DNA from: CAZGXM01 sp964529795
GTDB lineage: Bacteria > Bacillota > JADQBR01
NCBI GenBank assembly: GCA_964529795.1
Contig: CAZGXM010000035.1
Location: 1-27,335, forward strand
Reading direction: 5' to 3'
DNA: 27,335 nucleotides
A model generated the notes under the pieces. It worked only from the letters and a program-made list of their open reading frames with translations. It was not told where the DNA came from and did not search any database. The translations under genes and the position numbers were made by a program. Below are positions 7,387-15,043 of this stretch, piece after piece (within the stretch, counting starts at the first letter, position 1; each line of letters begins with the position of its first letter).

Positions 7387-8247
7387 TTAAAAAACGGGAA
7401 TTACTGCGCCCTGGTATTTTTCTTCAATAAACTGCTTGATTTCCCGGGAAGTGAGCACTTCGTCCAGCGCTTTGATTTCCTCACGGTCTTCGTCGCCGGT
7501 GCGGACCGCCACCACGTTGCCGTAGGTCTTGGCAGCCAGGGAGTCCTTGGTTTCGGCGGCAATGGCATCCGTGGCGGGGCTCAAGCCCGCGTCAATGGCG
7601 TAGTTGCCGTTGATTACCGCTGCGGCCACGTCACCCAGGGAACGAGGGATCTGGGCAGCTTCCAGCTCCACAATCTCTACAGCAACTTTCTTGCTTTCAA
7701 TGTCCTGCTTGGTTGCTTCCATACCCACGCCTTCCTTGAGGGTGATGATGCCGTTGTCCTGTAAAAGCAGCAGCGCCCGGGCCTCGTTGGTGAGGTCGTT
7801 GGGTACGGCAATCTGGTCGCCGTCTTTCAGTTCGCCCAGGGACTTGATTTTCTTGGAATAAATGCCCATGGGCTCAAAATGTACCGCTACCGTATAAGTT
7901 AAATCCAGGTTATTTTTCTTTTTGAAGTCTTCCAGGTAGGGAACGTGCTGGAAGTAGTTGGCATCGAGGTCACCGTTGGCCAGCGCTTTGTTGGGAGTTA
8001 CATAGTCAGTGAACTCCACGATTTTCAATTCAATGCCTTTTTCTTTCAACAGTTCTTTGGCTTTTTCCAGAATTTCCGCGTGGGGTACGGGCGTGGCGCC
8101 AACTACCAGTTCTGTCACTTCTTGTTGGTTTTTTGCAGCCTTTTCCCCGGTTTGATTGTCAGTGCTGTTTTGCTGGCCGCAGCCCGCGGTGATGCCAATA
8201 ACCAGACCCAATACTAATAACAGTACCAGTGTTTTTTTGAAACGCAT
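7387..8247 (-). CDS. metQ: Methionine ABC transporter substrate-binding lipoprotein MetQ
   Basis: MetQ is the lipid-anchored receptor that binds methionine outside the cell and hands it to MetNI. Of its 286 residues the first 22 are a lipoprotein signal ending TAGC, with Cys23 lipidated, followed by a polar linker. The mature part shows NlpA/MetQ family signatures: VVGATPVPHAEIL, NGDLDANYFQHVPYL, IAVPNDLTNEARALLLLQ and AAVINGNYAIDAGL. AAGGAGG precedes the ATG at good spacing. It is the last gene of metNIQ. The riboswitch upstream of metN supports methionine as substrate over other NlpA-family ligands. Confidence 0.96.
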   Translation of the reverse strand: MRFKKTLVLLLVLGLVIGITAGCGQQNSTDNQTGEKAAKNQQEVTELVVGATPVPHAEILEKAKELLKEKGIELKIVEFTDYVTPNKALANGDLDANYFQHVPYLEDFKKKNNLDLTYTVAVHFEPMGIYSKKIKSLGELKDGDQIAVPNDLTNEARALLLLQDNGIITLKEGVGMEATKQDIESKKVAVEIVELEAAQIPRSLGDVAAAVINGNYAIDAGLSPATDAIAAETKDSLAAKTYGNVVAVRTGDEDREEIKALDEVLTSREIKQFIEEKYQGAVIPVF

Positions 8248-8260
8248 GGTGAAGACCTCC

Positions 8261-8929
8261 TTATTTTTTGTTCAGGCGGGCGGAAATAAAATCCCCCGTC
8301 ATTTGAATTAACTGGACAATGATGATTAACAAGACTACGATTATAAACATTAATTTTGTCTCATAACGGTAATAACCGTAGCGAACGGCCAGGTCGCCCA
8401 AACCACCTCCTCCCACAACGCCGGCCATGGCCGAAAAACTGACCAGGGTAATGGTGGTAATGGCCGCACCCAGCACAATGGACGGCAGCGCTTCGGGAAT
8501 CAATACCTTGCGCACTATCTGCCAGGGACTGGCGCCCATGGCCAGGGCGGCCTCAATTATCCCCCATTCGATTTCCTTAAAGGCGGTTTCCACCATTCGT
8601 GCCACAAAAGGGATGGCGCCCACTGTCAACGGCACGGTGGCCGCCGTGGGACCGATGGTGCTTCCCGCCACCCGCTGGGTAAAAGGCATAATTGCCACCA
8701 AAAGAATGATAAAGGGGATGGAGCGGGTAGCATTTATTATTGCTGCCAGCACCTTGTTGATTATGGGACTTTCCCAGATGTGGCCCTTCTCCGTGGTTAC
8801 CAGGATTATGCCCAGGGGTATGCCAAAGAGATGGGAAAGAAACACGGACAGGCCGACCATGTAGGTGGTGTCCCATAGTCCCTTTAAAAGCAGTTGGGTT
8901 ATCTGTTGAATTTCTTCAGGATTAAACAT
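8261..8929 (-). CDS. metI: Methionine ABC transporter permease MetI
   Basis: MetI forms the membrane channel of the importer as a homodimer. The ATG at 8929 (MFNPEEIQQITQLLLKG) is preferred over an in-frame TTG at 8944, because GAGGTG lies seven bases before the ATG; this gives 222 residues, the normal size. About five membrane segments are visible, with the permease coupling loop EAALAMGASPWQIVRKVLIP (the EAA motif that docks on MetN). Its first bases overlap the end of metN by eight, so the two are translationally coupled, and metQ starts 13 bases beyond its stop. Confidence 0.96.
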   Translation of the reverse strand: MFNPEEIQQITQLLLKGLWDTTYMVGLSVFLSHLFGIPLGIILVTTEKGHIWESPIINKVLAAIINATRSIPFIILLVAIMPFTQRVAGSTIGPTAATVPLTVGAIPFVARMVETAFKEIEWGIIEAALAMGASPWQIVRKVLIPEALPSIVLGAAITTITLVSFSAMAGVVGGGGLGDLAVRYGYYRYETKLMFIIVVLLIIIVQLIQMTGDFISARLNKK

Positions 8930-9956
8930 GCTGCAGCACCTCAAGTTGCAGGTTTTGTTTTTCCAAAAATTCCAGGGCGGCGGTCAATGCTTCTTCATCA
9001 CCGGTCAGTTCCAGGGTGAGTGTGCCATAGATGGTGTCCTTGATATGGTCGATGTTTCCGTAAAGAATATTTGCTTTGACCTGGAACTTCCTGATTAATT
9101 GGGAGATAATGGGCTCGCCGGCAGCCTGGCCGATGAAGGAGATGCGTATCATCTTGGCCGGTGTACCGGCGGTTCTCAGTTCTATTTGTCTTTCCCGAAT
9201 GACATTGGGGACATCGGTCTTGACCACACTATTGACAAAACGGCGCGTGACTGCTGATTTCGGGCTGGTAAATACATCTATCACCGGGCCTTTCTCCACC
9301 ACTTTGCCATCGTCAATCACTGCGACCCGGTCACAGATTTCCTTGATTACGTGCATCTCATGGGTGATGACCACGATGGTCAGGTTTAGTTTTTTATTTA
9401 TATCCTTCAACAGCTTTAAAATAGCGCCGGTGGTATCCGGGTCCAGGGCGGAGGTGGCCTCGTCGCACAACAGCACCGTGGGGTCGTTGGCCAGTGCCCG
9501 GGCAATGCCCACCCGCTGTTTCTGTCCCCCGCTTAACTGGGAGGGGTAGCTTGCTGCTTTATCTTCCAGACCGACCAACTGCAGTAGCTCATCTGCCTTT
9601 GTTTTAATTTTTTCTTTGGAAACGCCGGCGATTTCCAAAGGGAAGGCTACATTGCCGAAAACGGTGCGGGACCAGAGCAGGTTAAAATGTTGAAAAATCA
9701 TACCGATTTTCCGGCGGGCCATGCGTAATTCCCTGGCATTGAGGCGGGTAAAGTTTTGCCCGCCCACAATTACTTCCCCCCGGGTAGGCTGCTCCAGCAT
9801 ATTAATACAGCGCACCAGTGTACTCTTTCCGGCGCCGCTGAGACCGATAATACCGTATATTTCCCCGGCGGCAATGTTTAAATCAACACCGTTCAAGGCG
9901 GCAACTTCCTGCTTGCCGGTGTTAAAGACTTTATGGATGTTTGTTAGTGTGATCAT
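8922..9956 (-). CDS. metN: Methionine ABC transporter ATP-binding protein MetN
   Basis: MetN powers methionine uptake. From ATG 9956 (MITLTNIHKVF) it has 344 residues: Walker A GLSGAGKST (38-46), signature LSGGQKQR (141-148), Walker B VLLCDEATSALD with Asp165/Glu166, and a C-terminal NIL/C2 domain (about 265-344) that in E. coli MetN binds methionine and inhibits transport. AAAGGA lies about nine bases before this ATG. The frame stays open upstream to 10055, but those codons lie in the riboswitch and terminator leader and are not expected to be translated. It is first in metNIQ. Confidence 0.97.
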   Translation of the reverse strand: MITLTNIHKVFNTGKQEVAALNGVDLNIAAGEIYGIIGLSGAGKSTLVRCINMLEQPTRGEVIVGGQNFTRLNARELRMARRKIGMIFQHFNLLWSRTVFGNVAFPLEIAGVSKEKIKTKADELLQLVGLEDKAASYPSQLSGGQKQRVGIARALANDPTVLLCDEATSALDPDTTGAILKLLKDINKKLNLTIVVITHEMHVIKEICDRVAVIDDGKVVEKGPVIDVFTSPKSAVTRRFVNSVVKTDVPNVIRERQIELRTAGTPAKMIRISFIGQAAGEPIISQLIRKFQVKANILYGNIDHIKDTIYGTLTLELTGDEEALTAALEFLEKQNLQLEVLQHV

Positions 9957-9979
9957 AGTGCAGTATCCTTTCCGATTTG

Positions 9980-10016
9980 AAAAACAAAAATTCTCCCCGC
10001 ACACAGACAGAGAGAA
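9980..10016 (-). terminator. Riboswitch expression platform: intrinsic terminator
   Basis: On the minus strand TTCTCTC (10016-10010) pairs with GGGGAGAA (9998-9991), allowing one G-U pair and one unpaired G, and is followed by TTTTTGTTTTT (9990-9980). The same TTCTCTC can instead pair with GAGAGTGAA at the end of the aptamer's P1 stem (about 10034-10026). Terminator and antiterminator are thus mutually exclusive, the standard SAM-on, transcription-off design. Confidence 0.85.
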
Positions 10017-10029
10017 CTGCTGGACTTCA

Positions 10030-10137
10030 CTCTCATCTGTCAGATGACGGCGCATCTGCAGGAATTGGCACCGCTGCCTGAAAAGGCCGGTTGCCGGGCT
10101 TCATCGGGCCAGTCCCTCCACCTACTCTGGATAAGAG
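10030..10137 (-). ncRNA. SAM-I riboswitch (S-box) controlling metNIQ
   Basis: The minus-strand leader shows the S-box core. P1 is formed by CTCTTATC (10137-10130) and GATGAGAG (10037-10030), fully paired with one G-U. Between them lie the conserved AGAG, GGTGGAGGGAC, TGGCCC-GATGAA, CCCGGCAACC and GGTGCCAATTCCTGCAG blocks in the right order. SAM binding would hold P1 and let the downstream terminator form, shutting off methionine import when SAM is plentiful. The core motifs match the consensus closely enough to be confident. Confidence 0.97.
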
Positions 10138-10153
10138 TAATTCTTTATTGATT

Positions 10154-10162
10154 TGCTATAAT
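10154..10162 (+). promoter_or_regulatory. Extended -10 promoter for yerC
   Basis: TGCTATAAT is a perfect extended -10 (TGn plus TATAAT). No good -35 is seen at 17-18 bases upstream. It overlaps the -10 of the opposing met promoter by two bases, so RNA polymerase could not occupy both at once. Confidence 0.55.
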
Positions 10163-10189
10163 ACTAACATAAGGCGGCATGCCGGTCAA
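10161..10189 (-). promoter_or_regulatory. Promoter of metNIQ (sigma-A type, extended -10)
   Basis: On the minus strand: -35 TTGACC (10189-10184), 17-base spacer, -10 TAGTAT (10166-10161) preceded by TG one base upstream. It lies just ahead of the riboswitch. The same hexamers, spacing and TTATGnTAGTATTA context recur before hisZ. Confidence 0.75.
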
Positions 10190-10285
10190 GAATTATTTTT
10201 CGGTAAGATTTTTTCATGGAGGGCAAGTCCGAAAAAAGGATTGTTCGCATAAATGGAGAAATTGCCTATAAGCGGGAGGTGGTAT

Positions 10286-10591
10286 ATGATGACTTATAAC
10301 AGTAAATTAAAGGACCCTTTTATTGATAATTTGTTCCAAGCGATCTTATTGTTGGAGAATGAGGAGGAATGTTACCGCTTTTTTGAAGACATCTGTACCA
10401 TTGCGGAATTAAAAGCCATCGCCCAGCGGTTGGCGGTGGCCAGGATGCTCAGGGACAACCGTACTTATACGGATATAGCGGGAAAGACCGGTGCCAGTAC
10501 GGCAACCATCAGCAGGGTAAAGCGCTGCCTGAATTATGGTGCTGACGGTTACAAAATTATCTTGAACCGCCTGGCGGAACAGGAGGAGTAA
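10286..10591 (+). CDS. yerC: YerC/YecD-type TrpR-like DNA-binding protein
   Basis: This small protein belongs to the TrpR-like YerC/YecD family, helix-turn-helix proteins whose target is not generally known. The ATG at 10286 (MMTYNSKLKDPFIDNLFQAI) has GGGAGG six bases upstream and gives 101 residues; the ATG at 10289 is equally possible. An in-frame start at 10253 would add 11 residues unlike the family and lacks a ribosome site. The helix-turn-helix is in EDICTIAELKAIAQRLAVAR followed by YTDIAGKTGASTATISRVKR, the recognition helix. It is a single-gene unit between met and his, with its own terminator. YerC could regulate a neighbour, but nothing here shows which. Confidence 0.9.
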   Translation: MMTYNSKLKDPFIDNLFQAILLLENEEECYRFFEDICTIAELKAIAQRLAVARMLRDNRTYTDIAGKTGASTATISRVKRCLNYGADGYKIILNRLAEQEE

Positions 10592-10598
10592 TGTTCTA

Positions 10599-10636
10599 AA
10601 CCCGCTCAACCAAGTTATCGTTGGGTGCGGGTTTTT
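10599..10636 (+). terminator. Intrinsic terminator after yerC
   Basis: AACCCGC (10599-10605) pairs with GCGGGTT (10627-10633), extended inside by CAAC/GTTG, and is followed by TTTTT. It separates yerC from the histidine operon. Confidence 0.88.
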
Positions 10637-10666
10637 CATTTTATTGTTCTTCAATCGACTTTTCAG

Positions 10667-10695
10667 TTGACCCTGATTGTGCTTTATGATAGTAT
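10667..10695 (+). promoter_or_regulatory. Promoter of the histidine operon (sigma-A type, extended -10)
   Basis: -35 TTGACC (10667-10672), 17-base spacer, -10 TAGTAT (10690-10695) with TG one base upstream. The leader to hisZ is only about 35 bases, so there is no room for a T-box or peptide attenuator; control, if any, must be at the promoter or by feedback on the enzyme. Confidence 0.75.
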
Positions 10696-10736
10696 TACGG
10701 TAATACGTTAACTCAGCAAAGTACCGAGGTGGTAGC

Positions 10737-11891
10737 ATGGCGGTTTTTAAAACACCCCCGGGGGTCAAGGATTTGCTGCCCGAGCAGGCCCGCTGGAAGC
10801 GGGAAACGGAAAATAAACTTGCCGGGATTTTTTCCCGCTGGGGATATGAAGAGGTCCTGACGCCGACTTTTGAATATTACCAGTCTTTGATTACCCAGGG
10901 AAACGGGCTGGATGAGGAACTGTTATATAAATTTATTGACCGGCAGGGTAAGATTTTGGCCCTGCGGCCGGACATGACCACGCCCATTGCCCGCATGGTC
11001 TCCACCAGGATGAGAGATTACCCGCTGCCGCTGCGGTTATTTTATACGGCCAACGTCTTTCGTTACGAAAAAACTCATGCCGGCAGGCAGCGGGAATTTT
11101 TCCAGGCCGGTGTGGAGCTTATCGGCGCCAAGGGCCCGGTGGCTGATGCCGAGGTGCTCAGCCTTGCCGTAGCTGCCCTGCAAGCTGTGGGCCTGGCGGA
11201 ATTCCGCATCGGCGTCGGCCAGGTGGAAGTAACCAAAGCATTGCTGGGGCAATTGGGTCCGGAAGCCGGCAGTAATGTACGTGGGGCCATGGCCGGAAAA
11301 GATTTTGTGGCATTGGAGGACTTGCTGCAAAAATACCGCGTACCGGCCAGGCAGCGGGAGGTGCTGCTGGAGGTGACCATGTCCCACGGCGGGGTGAAAG
11401 CAGTGGAGCAGTTATTGGCGATAGTGGAAGAAGAGAAAGCCTGTAACGCGCTAAGGGAATTGCTGGAAGTCTTTCGCCTGGTTGAATACCAGGGTTTGGC
11501 GGAAAATATCTTTTTTGACCTGGGAATTTTCAGGGACTTTGATTATTACACCGGTATTGTCTTTGAGGGGTATGTGCCCCAGTTGGGCTTCCCGGTATGT
11601 GGTGGCGGTCGTTACGACAATTTACTGGGAAATTTCGGTTATCCTGTGGCGGCCACCGGTTTTGCCCTGGGATTGGAGCGGATACTGCTGGCATTGAAAA
11701 ACTTTCAAGTAGATGACGATAAGGGGTACTTGCTGGTGGGGACCTACCCCCGGGTTTTGACCAAAGCCCGGGAACTGCGGGCCCAGGGACATAAAGCGGT
11801 GATTTCTTTCCGGCAGCTTTCCCGGGAAGAGGCACAACAGCTGGCACACCAAAAGGGGTTAACGCTTCTTTACCAGGAGGGAGAGCAGTGA
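10737..11891 (+). CDS. hisZ: ATP phosphoribosyltransferase regulatory subunit HisZ
   Basis: HisZ is a histidyl-tRNA synthetase paralogue that lacks charging activity and forms a complex with short HisG, giving it activity and histidine feedback. The 384 residues carry class II synthetase motifs: ALRPDMTTPIAR, motif 2 FRYEKTHAGRQREFFQAG, and the HisRS-like FDYYTGIVFEGY and GGGRYDNLL. It is shorter than HisRS, and its position immediately before a short-form hisG settles the call as HisZ, not HisS. ATG 10737 has GAGGTGG upstream. Its stop overlaps the hisG start (GTGA). First gene of the operon. Confidence 0.95.
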   Translation: MAVFKTPPGVKDLLPEQARWKRETENKLAGIFSRWGYEEVLTPTFEYYQSLITQGNGLDEELLYKFIDRQGKILALRPDMTTPIARMVSTRMRDYPLPLRLFYTANVFRYEKTHAGRQREFFQAGVELIGAKGPVADAEVLSLAVAALQAVGLAEFRIGVGQVEVTKALLGQLGPEAGSNVRGAMAGKDFVALEDLLQKYRVPARQREVLLEVTMSHGGVKAVEQLLAIVEEEKACNALRELLEVFRLVEYQGLAENIFFDLGIFRDFDYYTGIVFEGYVPQLGFPVCGGGRYDNLLGNFGYPVAATGFALGLERILLALKNFQVDDDKGYLLVGTYPRVLTKARELRAQGHKAVISFRQLSREEAQQLAHQKGLTLLYQEGEQ

Positions 11892-12568
11892 AGGAAAACT
11901 GGCTGACTTTAGCGCTGCCCAAAGGAAAGTTGGGTGAGGAAGCCCTGGCATTGATTGGCAAAATAAGTCTGCCTACCGGGGAAATAAGCCTGGATTCCCG
12001 GAAATTGCTGTGGGAATTTCCCAAGGAACAGGTGAGATTTCTTATCTGCCGCCCCACGGATATCCCCGTCTATGTGGAATATGGTGCCGCTGACTTGGGC
12101 ATTGTGGGGAAAGATACCCTGGTGGAAGCAGAGGCCAATGTCTTTGAACTGGTGGACTTAAAATTTGGCGGCTGTAAGTTCGTGGTAGCTGTACCCAGGG
12201 AACGGCTTGATGCAGGGGGAGCATATGACCTGAACCAGCTCAACCACGGCCGGGTGGCCAGCAAGTTTCCCCATGTGGCGCAGCAGTATTTTCACCAACT
12301 GGGCCTGCAGGTGGAAGTAATCAAGCTGCACGGCAATATCGAACTGGCTCCCAGGGTGGGTCTGGCGGACGCCATTGTGGATATTGTTTCCACCGGTCGC
12401 ACTTTAAAGGAAAACAACCTGGTGGCGGTGGGGGATATTTTTTATGCTACCGCCCGGCTGATAGCCAACAGGGTGAGCTACCGGCTGCAGTATGAAAGAA
12501 TGATGAAAATAGTTACGGAACTGCGGGGAGTTTTGGAAGGGGGTACGGCTCTTGATAAAGATTATTAA
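11888..12568 (+). CDS. hisG: ATP phosphoribosyltransferase catalytic subunit, short form HisG
   Basis: HisG condenses ATP with PRPP, the committed step of histidine synthesis. At 226 residues it is the short form without the C-terminal regulatory domain, hence its dependence on HisZ. Landmarks: LALPKGKLGEEAL at the N-terminus, CRPTDIPVYVEYGAADLGIVG, and the PRPP-binding DIVSTGRTLKENNL. The GTG start overlaps the hisZ stop by four bases, and its 3' end overlaps hisD by 17, so the three are translationally coupled. Confidence 0.97.
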   Translation: MKENWLTLALPKGKLGEEALALIGKISLPTGEISLDSRKLLWEFPKEQVRFLICRPTDIPVYVEYGAADLGIVGKDTLVEAEANVFELVDLKFGGCKFVVAVPRERLDAGGAYDLNQLNHGRVASKFPHVAQQYFHQLGLQVEVIKLHGNIELAPRVGLADAIVDIVSTGRTLKENNLVAVGDIFYATARLIANRVSYRLQYERMMKIVTELRGVLEGGTALDKDY

Positions 12569-13859
12569 GGAACGGGCAGACTTTCCAGAGCACATCAACC
12601 CGCCCCGGCTGGGGATTGACGAGGTGGAAAAAGCGGTACGTTCCATAGTTGACAAGGTAAGGGTGGAAGGAGAACAGGGACTGCTGGAACTGAGGCAGCG
12701 TTTTGACGGTGTGCCTGTGAGTCAGCCATTGAATGTTCAGACGGAAGAAATTGAACAGGCTTACCGAAAAGTGGATGATATTTTCCTCCAAGGTCTTTAC
12801 CAGGCCAAGGATAATATTACCCGGTTTCACCAGCGGCAGGTCCGGCATTCCTGGTTTGACACCGAGGGGCAGGGTTCTGTTTTGGGACAACTGATCAGGC
12901 CCATTGACCGGGTGGGAATTTATGTCCCCGGCGGGACTGCTGCCTATCCTTCCTCGGTACTGATGAATGCCATTCCGGCGCAGGTTGCCGGGGTGAAGGA
13001 AATCGCCATGGTGACGCCGCCGGACAAGGAAGGAAACATCCCTGCACCGACACTTGTGGCAGCGGCGGAAGTGGGCATTACTGAGATTTACCGGGTGGGC
13101 GGCGCCCATGCGGTGGCGGCGCTGGCCTACGGGACCAAGACCATCAGGCCCGTGGACAAGATTACCGGACCGGGTAACGCCTATGTTACCCTGGCAAAGA
13201 AAGAGGTCTACGGGCAGGTGGACATTGATATGCTTGCAGGACCCAGTGAAATCCTGGTGGTGGCAGACAGTAACGCCAACCCCCGCTTTGTTGCCGCAGA
13301 CCTGTTATCCCAGGCTGAACATGATGTTTTGGCCCGGGCAATGATGATTACCGACAGTGAGCAACTGGCACTAAAGGTCCGGCAGGAAATAGAAAAACAG
13401 CTGGCCCAACTGCCCCGCCAGGATATAGCCCGCCAGTCCGTGGACAACCGGGGAGTGATTTTTGTGGAAAAAGACTGGGAAGAGGTCTGGACACTGGTGA
13501 ATGCCATTGCCCCGGAACACCTGGAATTGCTGGTGGCCAACCCGCTGGAGATGTTAAGCAAAATTTCCCATGCCGGCGCTATCTTTTTGGGACCCTATTC
13601 CCCGGAACCATTAGGTGACTATATTGCCGGGCCCAATCACATCCTTCCCACCGGCGGGACGGCGCGCTTTTATTCCCCGTTAAGTGTGGATAGTTTCATC
13701 AAGAAGTGCAGTATCGTTGCCTATTCAAAACAAGATTTCCTCAAAGAAGCGGATAACATTATCAATCTGGCCCGGGTGGAAGGATTGGATGCCCATGCCC
13801 GGGCGGCAAAAGTGCGCCTGGAAGAAGGAGGGAGAAAAAATGCGGACAGCCACGGTTAA
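12552..13859 (+). CDS. hisD: Histidinol dehydrogenase
   Basis: HisD makes histidine from histidinol in two NAD-linked oxidations. The 435-residue length is normal. The TTG at 12552 gives MIKIIKERADF, the typical N-terminus, with GGAAGGGGG about ten bases upstream. Conserved blocks are VPGGTAAYPSSVLMNAIPA, ITGPGNAYVTLAKK and DMLAGPSEILVVAD. Catalytic Glu322/His323 are in APEHLEL. The probable zinc ligands are Gln255 and His258 (SQAEHD), Asp356 (GDYIAGPNH) and His415. It overlaps hisG by 17 and hisB by 20 bases. Confidence 0.97.
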   Translation: MIKIIKERADFPEHINPPRLGIDEVEKAVRSIVDKVRVEGEQGLLELRQRFDGVPVSQPLNVQTEEIEQAYRKVDDIFLQGLYQAKDNITRFHQRQVRHSWFDTEGQGSVLGQLIRPIDRVGIYVPGGTAAYPSSVLMNAIPAQVAGVKEIAMVTPPDKEGNIPAPTLVAAAEVGITEIYRVGGAHAVAALAYGTKTIRPVDKITGPGNAYVTLAKKEVYGQVDIDMLAGPSEILVVADSNANPRFVAADLLSQAEHDVLARAMMITDSEQLALKVRQEIEKQLAQLPRQDIARQSVDNRGVIFVEKDWEEVWTLVNAIAPEHLELLVANPLEMLSKISHAGAIFLGPYSPEPLGDYIAGPNHILPTGGTARFYSPLSVDSFIKKCSIVAYSKQDFLKEADNIINLARVEGLDAHARAAKVRLEEGGRKNADSHG

Positions 13860-14424
13860 AAGAAAAACCAACGAGACGGACATAAAAATGATCCTAAACC
13901 TGGACGGCCGGGGGGAACTTCAGGGAAGTAGCGGTATTGGCTTTTTTGATCACATGCTCACTGCCTGGTGCAGGCATGGAAAATTTAATTTGGACTTGCA
14001 GGTAAAGGGCGATTTGGAAGTGGACGGACACCATACGGTGGAGGACGTGGGTATCTGCCTGGGGCGAGCCTTTACTGATGCTTTAGGAGATAGAAAGGGA
14101 ATTCAACGTTTTGGCAATGCCCTCATCCCCATGGACGAATCTCTGGCCCAGGCGGTGGTGGATATCAGCGGCCGCGCCTACCTGCACTTTGATGCCATGC
14201 TGCCGGGTGACAGTGTGGGTGACCTTGATTTGGAACTGGTACACGAGTTTTTCCGGGCCTTTTGTAATGAAGCACGCCTGACCTTACACCTGCGGCTGAT
14301 TTACGGTGCCAACAACCATCACAAAGTGGAGGCAATGTTCAAGGCCTGTGCCCGGGCTCTGGCCCGGGCGGTTGCCGCGGATCCGAGAGAAAATGGCATA
14401 CCTTCTTCCAAAGGGGTGCTTTAA
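13840..14424 (+). CDS. hisB: Imidazoleglycerol-phosphate dehydratase
   Basis: HisB removes water from imidazoleglycerol phosphate. ATG 13840 has GGAGGG at proper spacing and gives 194 residues, the size of a monofunctional dehydratase with no phosphatase domain. The frame is open upstream to 13684 but that part lies inside hisD and is not family-like. The two manganese-binding motifs are DGHHTVED (His64, His65, Glu68) and NNHHKVEA (His160, His161, Glu164). Since the histidinol-phosphatase is not fused here, that step must be encoded elsewhere. Confidence 0.97.
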   Translation: MRTATVKRKTNETDIKMILNLDGRGELQGSSGIGFFDHMLTAWCRHGKFNLDLQVKGDLEVDGHHTVEDVGICLGRAFTDALGDRKGIQRFGNALIPMDESLAQAVVDISGRAYLHFDAMLPGDSVGDLDLELVHEFFRAFCNEARLTLHLRLIYGANNHHKVEAMFKACARALARAVAADPRENGIPSSKGVL

Positions 14425-14425
14425 C

Positions 14426-15043
14426 ATGCAGGCGCTGGCAATCATTGACTATGGCATGGGGAATCTGCGCAGTGTGCAGAAGGGCCTGGAAAAAGTAGGT
14501 TTAAGTGCGGAAATTACCGGCGAACCGGGAAAAGTCCTGGCGGCACCGGGGGTGATTTTACCCGGTGTGGGTGCCTTTGAGGATGCCATGGCAAACTTGA
14601 CCGGTACAGGTTTTGTACCCGCTATCAAGGAGGTGGTGTCCCGGGGCACGCCTTTTTTGGGTATCTGCCTGGGAATGCAGCTGCTTTTTACTGCCAGCGA
14701 GGAAAACGGGCTGCACCGGGGACTGGACTTACTGCCCGGGCGGGTCAAGCGCCTGCCCCCGGGAATGAAGGTGCCGCATATGGGCTGGAACCAACTGGAA
14801 ATAAGGAACAGGGAAACGCTGCTCAAGGGATTAGACGACGGTGATTATTTTTACTTCGTGCACTCTTATTACGCGGACCCGGAAGATGAAGGTGTCATTA
14901 TTGCCACCAGTGATTACGGCATCAACTTTCCCGCGGTGGTTGGCCGCGATAATTTGTATGGCATCCAGTTTCATCCGGAAAAGAGCAGTCAACTGGGGCT
15001 GAAGATTTTGAAAAACTTTGGGGAGATGGTTTACAAGTGTTAG
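14426..15043 (+). CDS. hisH: Imidazole glycerol phosphate synthase glutaminase subunit HisH
   Basis: HisH releases ammonia from glutamine and passes it to HisF. It is a class I glutamine amidotransferase of 205 residues. The nucleophile is Cys81 in LGICLGMQLLF, and the other triad members are His183 and Glu185 in GIQFHPEKSS. The oxyanion-strand PGVGAFEDAM is also present. ATG 14426 (MQALAIIDYGMGNLRSV) with AAGGGG upstream lies one base after the hisB stop; a longer open frame from 14306 is inside hisB and is rejected. It overlaps hisA by seven bases. Confidence 0.97.
   Translation: MQALAIIDYGMGNLRSVQKGLEKVGLSAEITGEPGKVLAAPGVILPGVGAFEDAMANLTGTGFVPAIKEVVSRGTPFLGICLGMQLLFTASEENGLHRGLDLLPGRVKRLPPGMKVPHMGWNQLEIRNRETLLKGLDDGDYFYFVHSYYADPEDEGVIIATSDYGINFPAVVGRDNLYGIQFHPEKSSQLGLKILKNFGEMVYKC

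Noticed and set aside
9957..10055. In-frame extension of metN by 33 codons
   Set aside because: It is encoded by the riboswitch and its terminator, has no ribosome site, and the ATG at 9956 gives the family N-terminus.
10696..10736. T-box or his leader peptide before hisZ
   Set aside because: Only about 35 bases of leader, with no specifier or antiterminator pattern and no His codon run.
13684..13839. Longer hisB frame
   Set aside because: It lies inside hisD, is not dehydratase-like, and ATG 13840 has an ideal ribosome site.
14306..14425. Longer hisH frame
   Set aside because: It lies inside hisB; ATG 14426 begins the typical glutaminase N-terminus.
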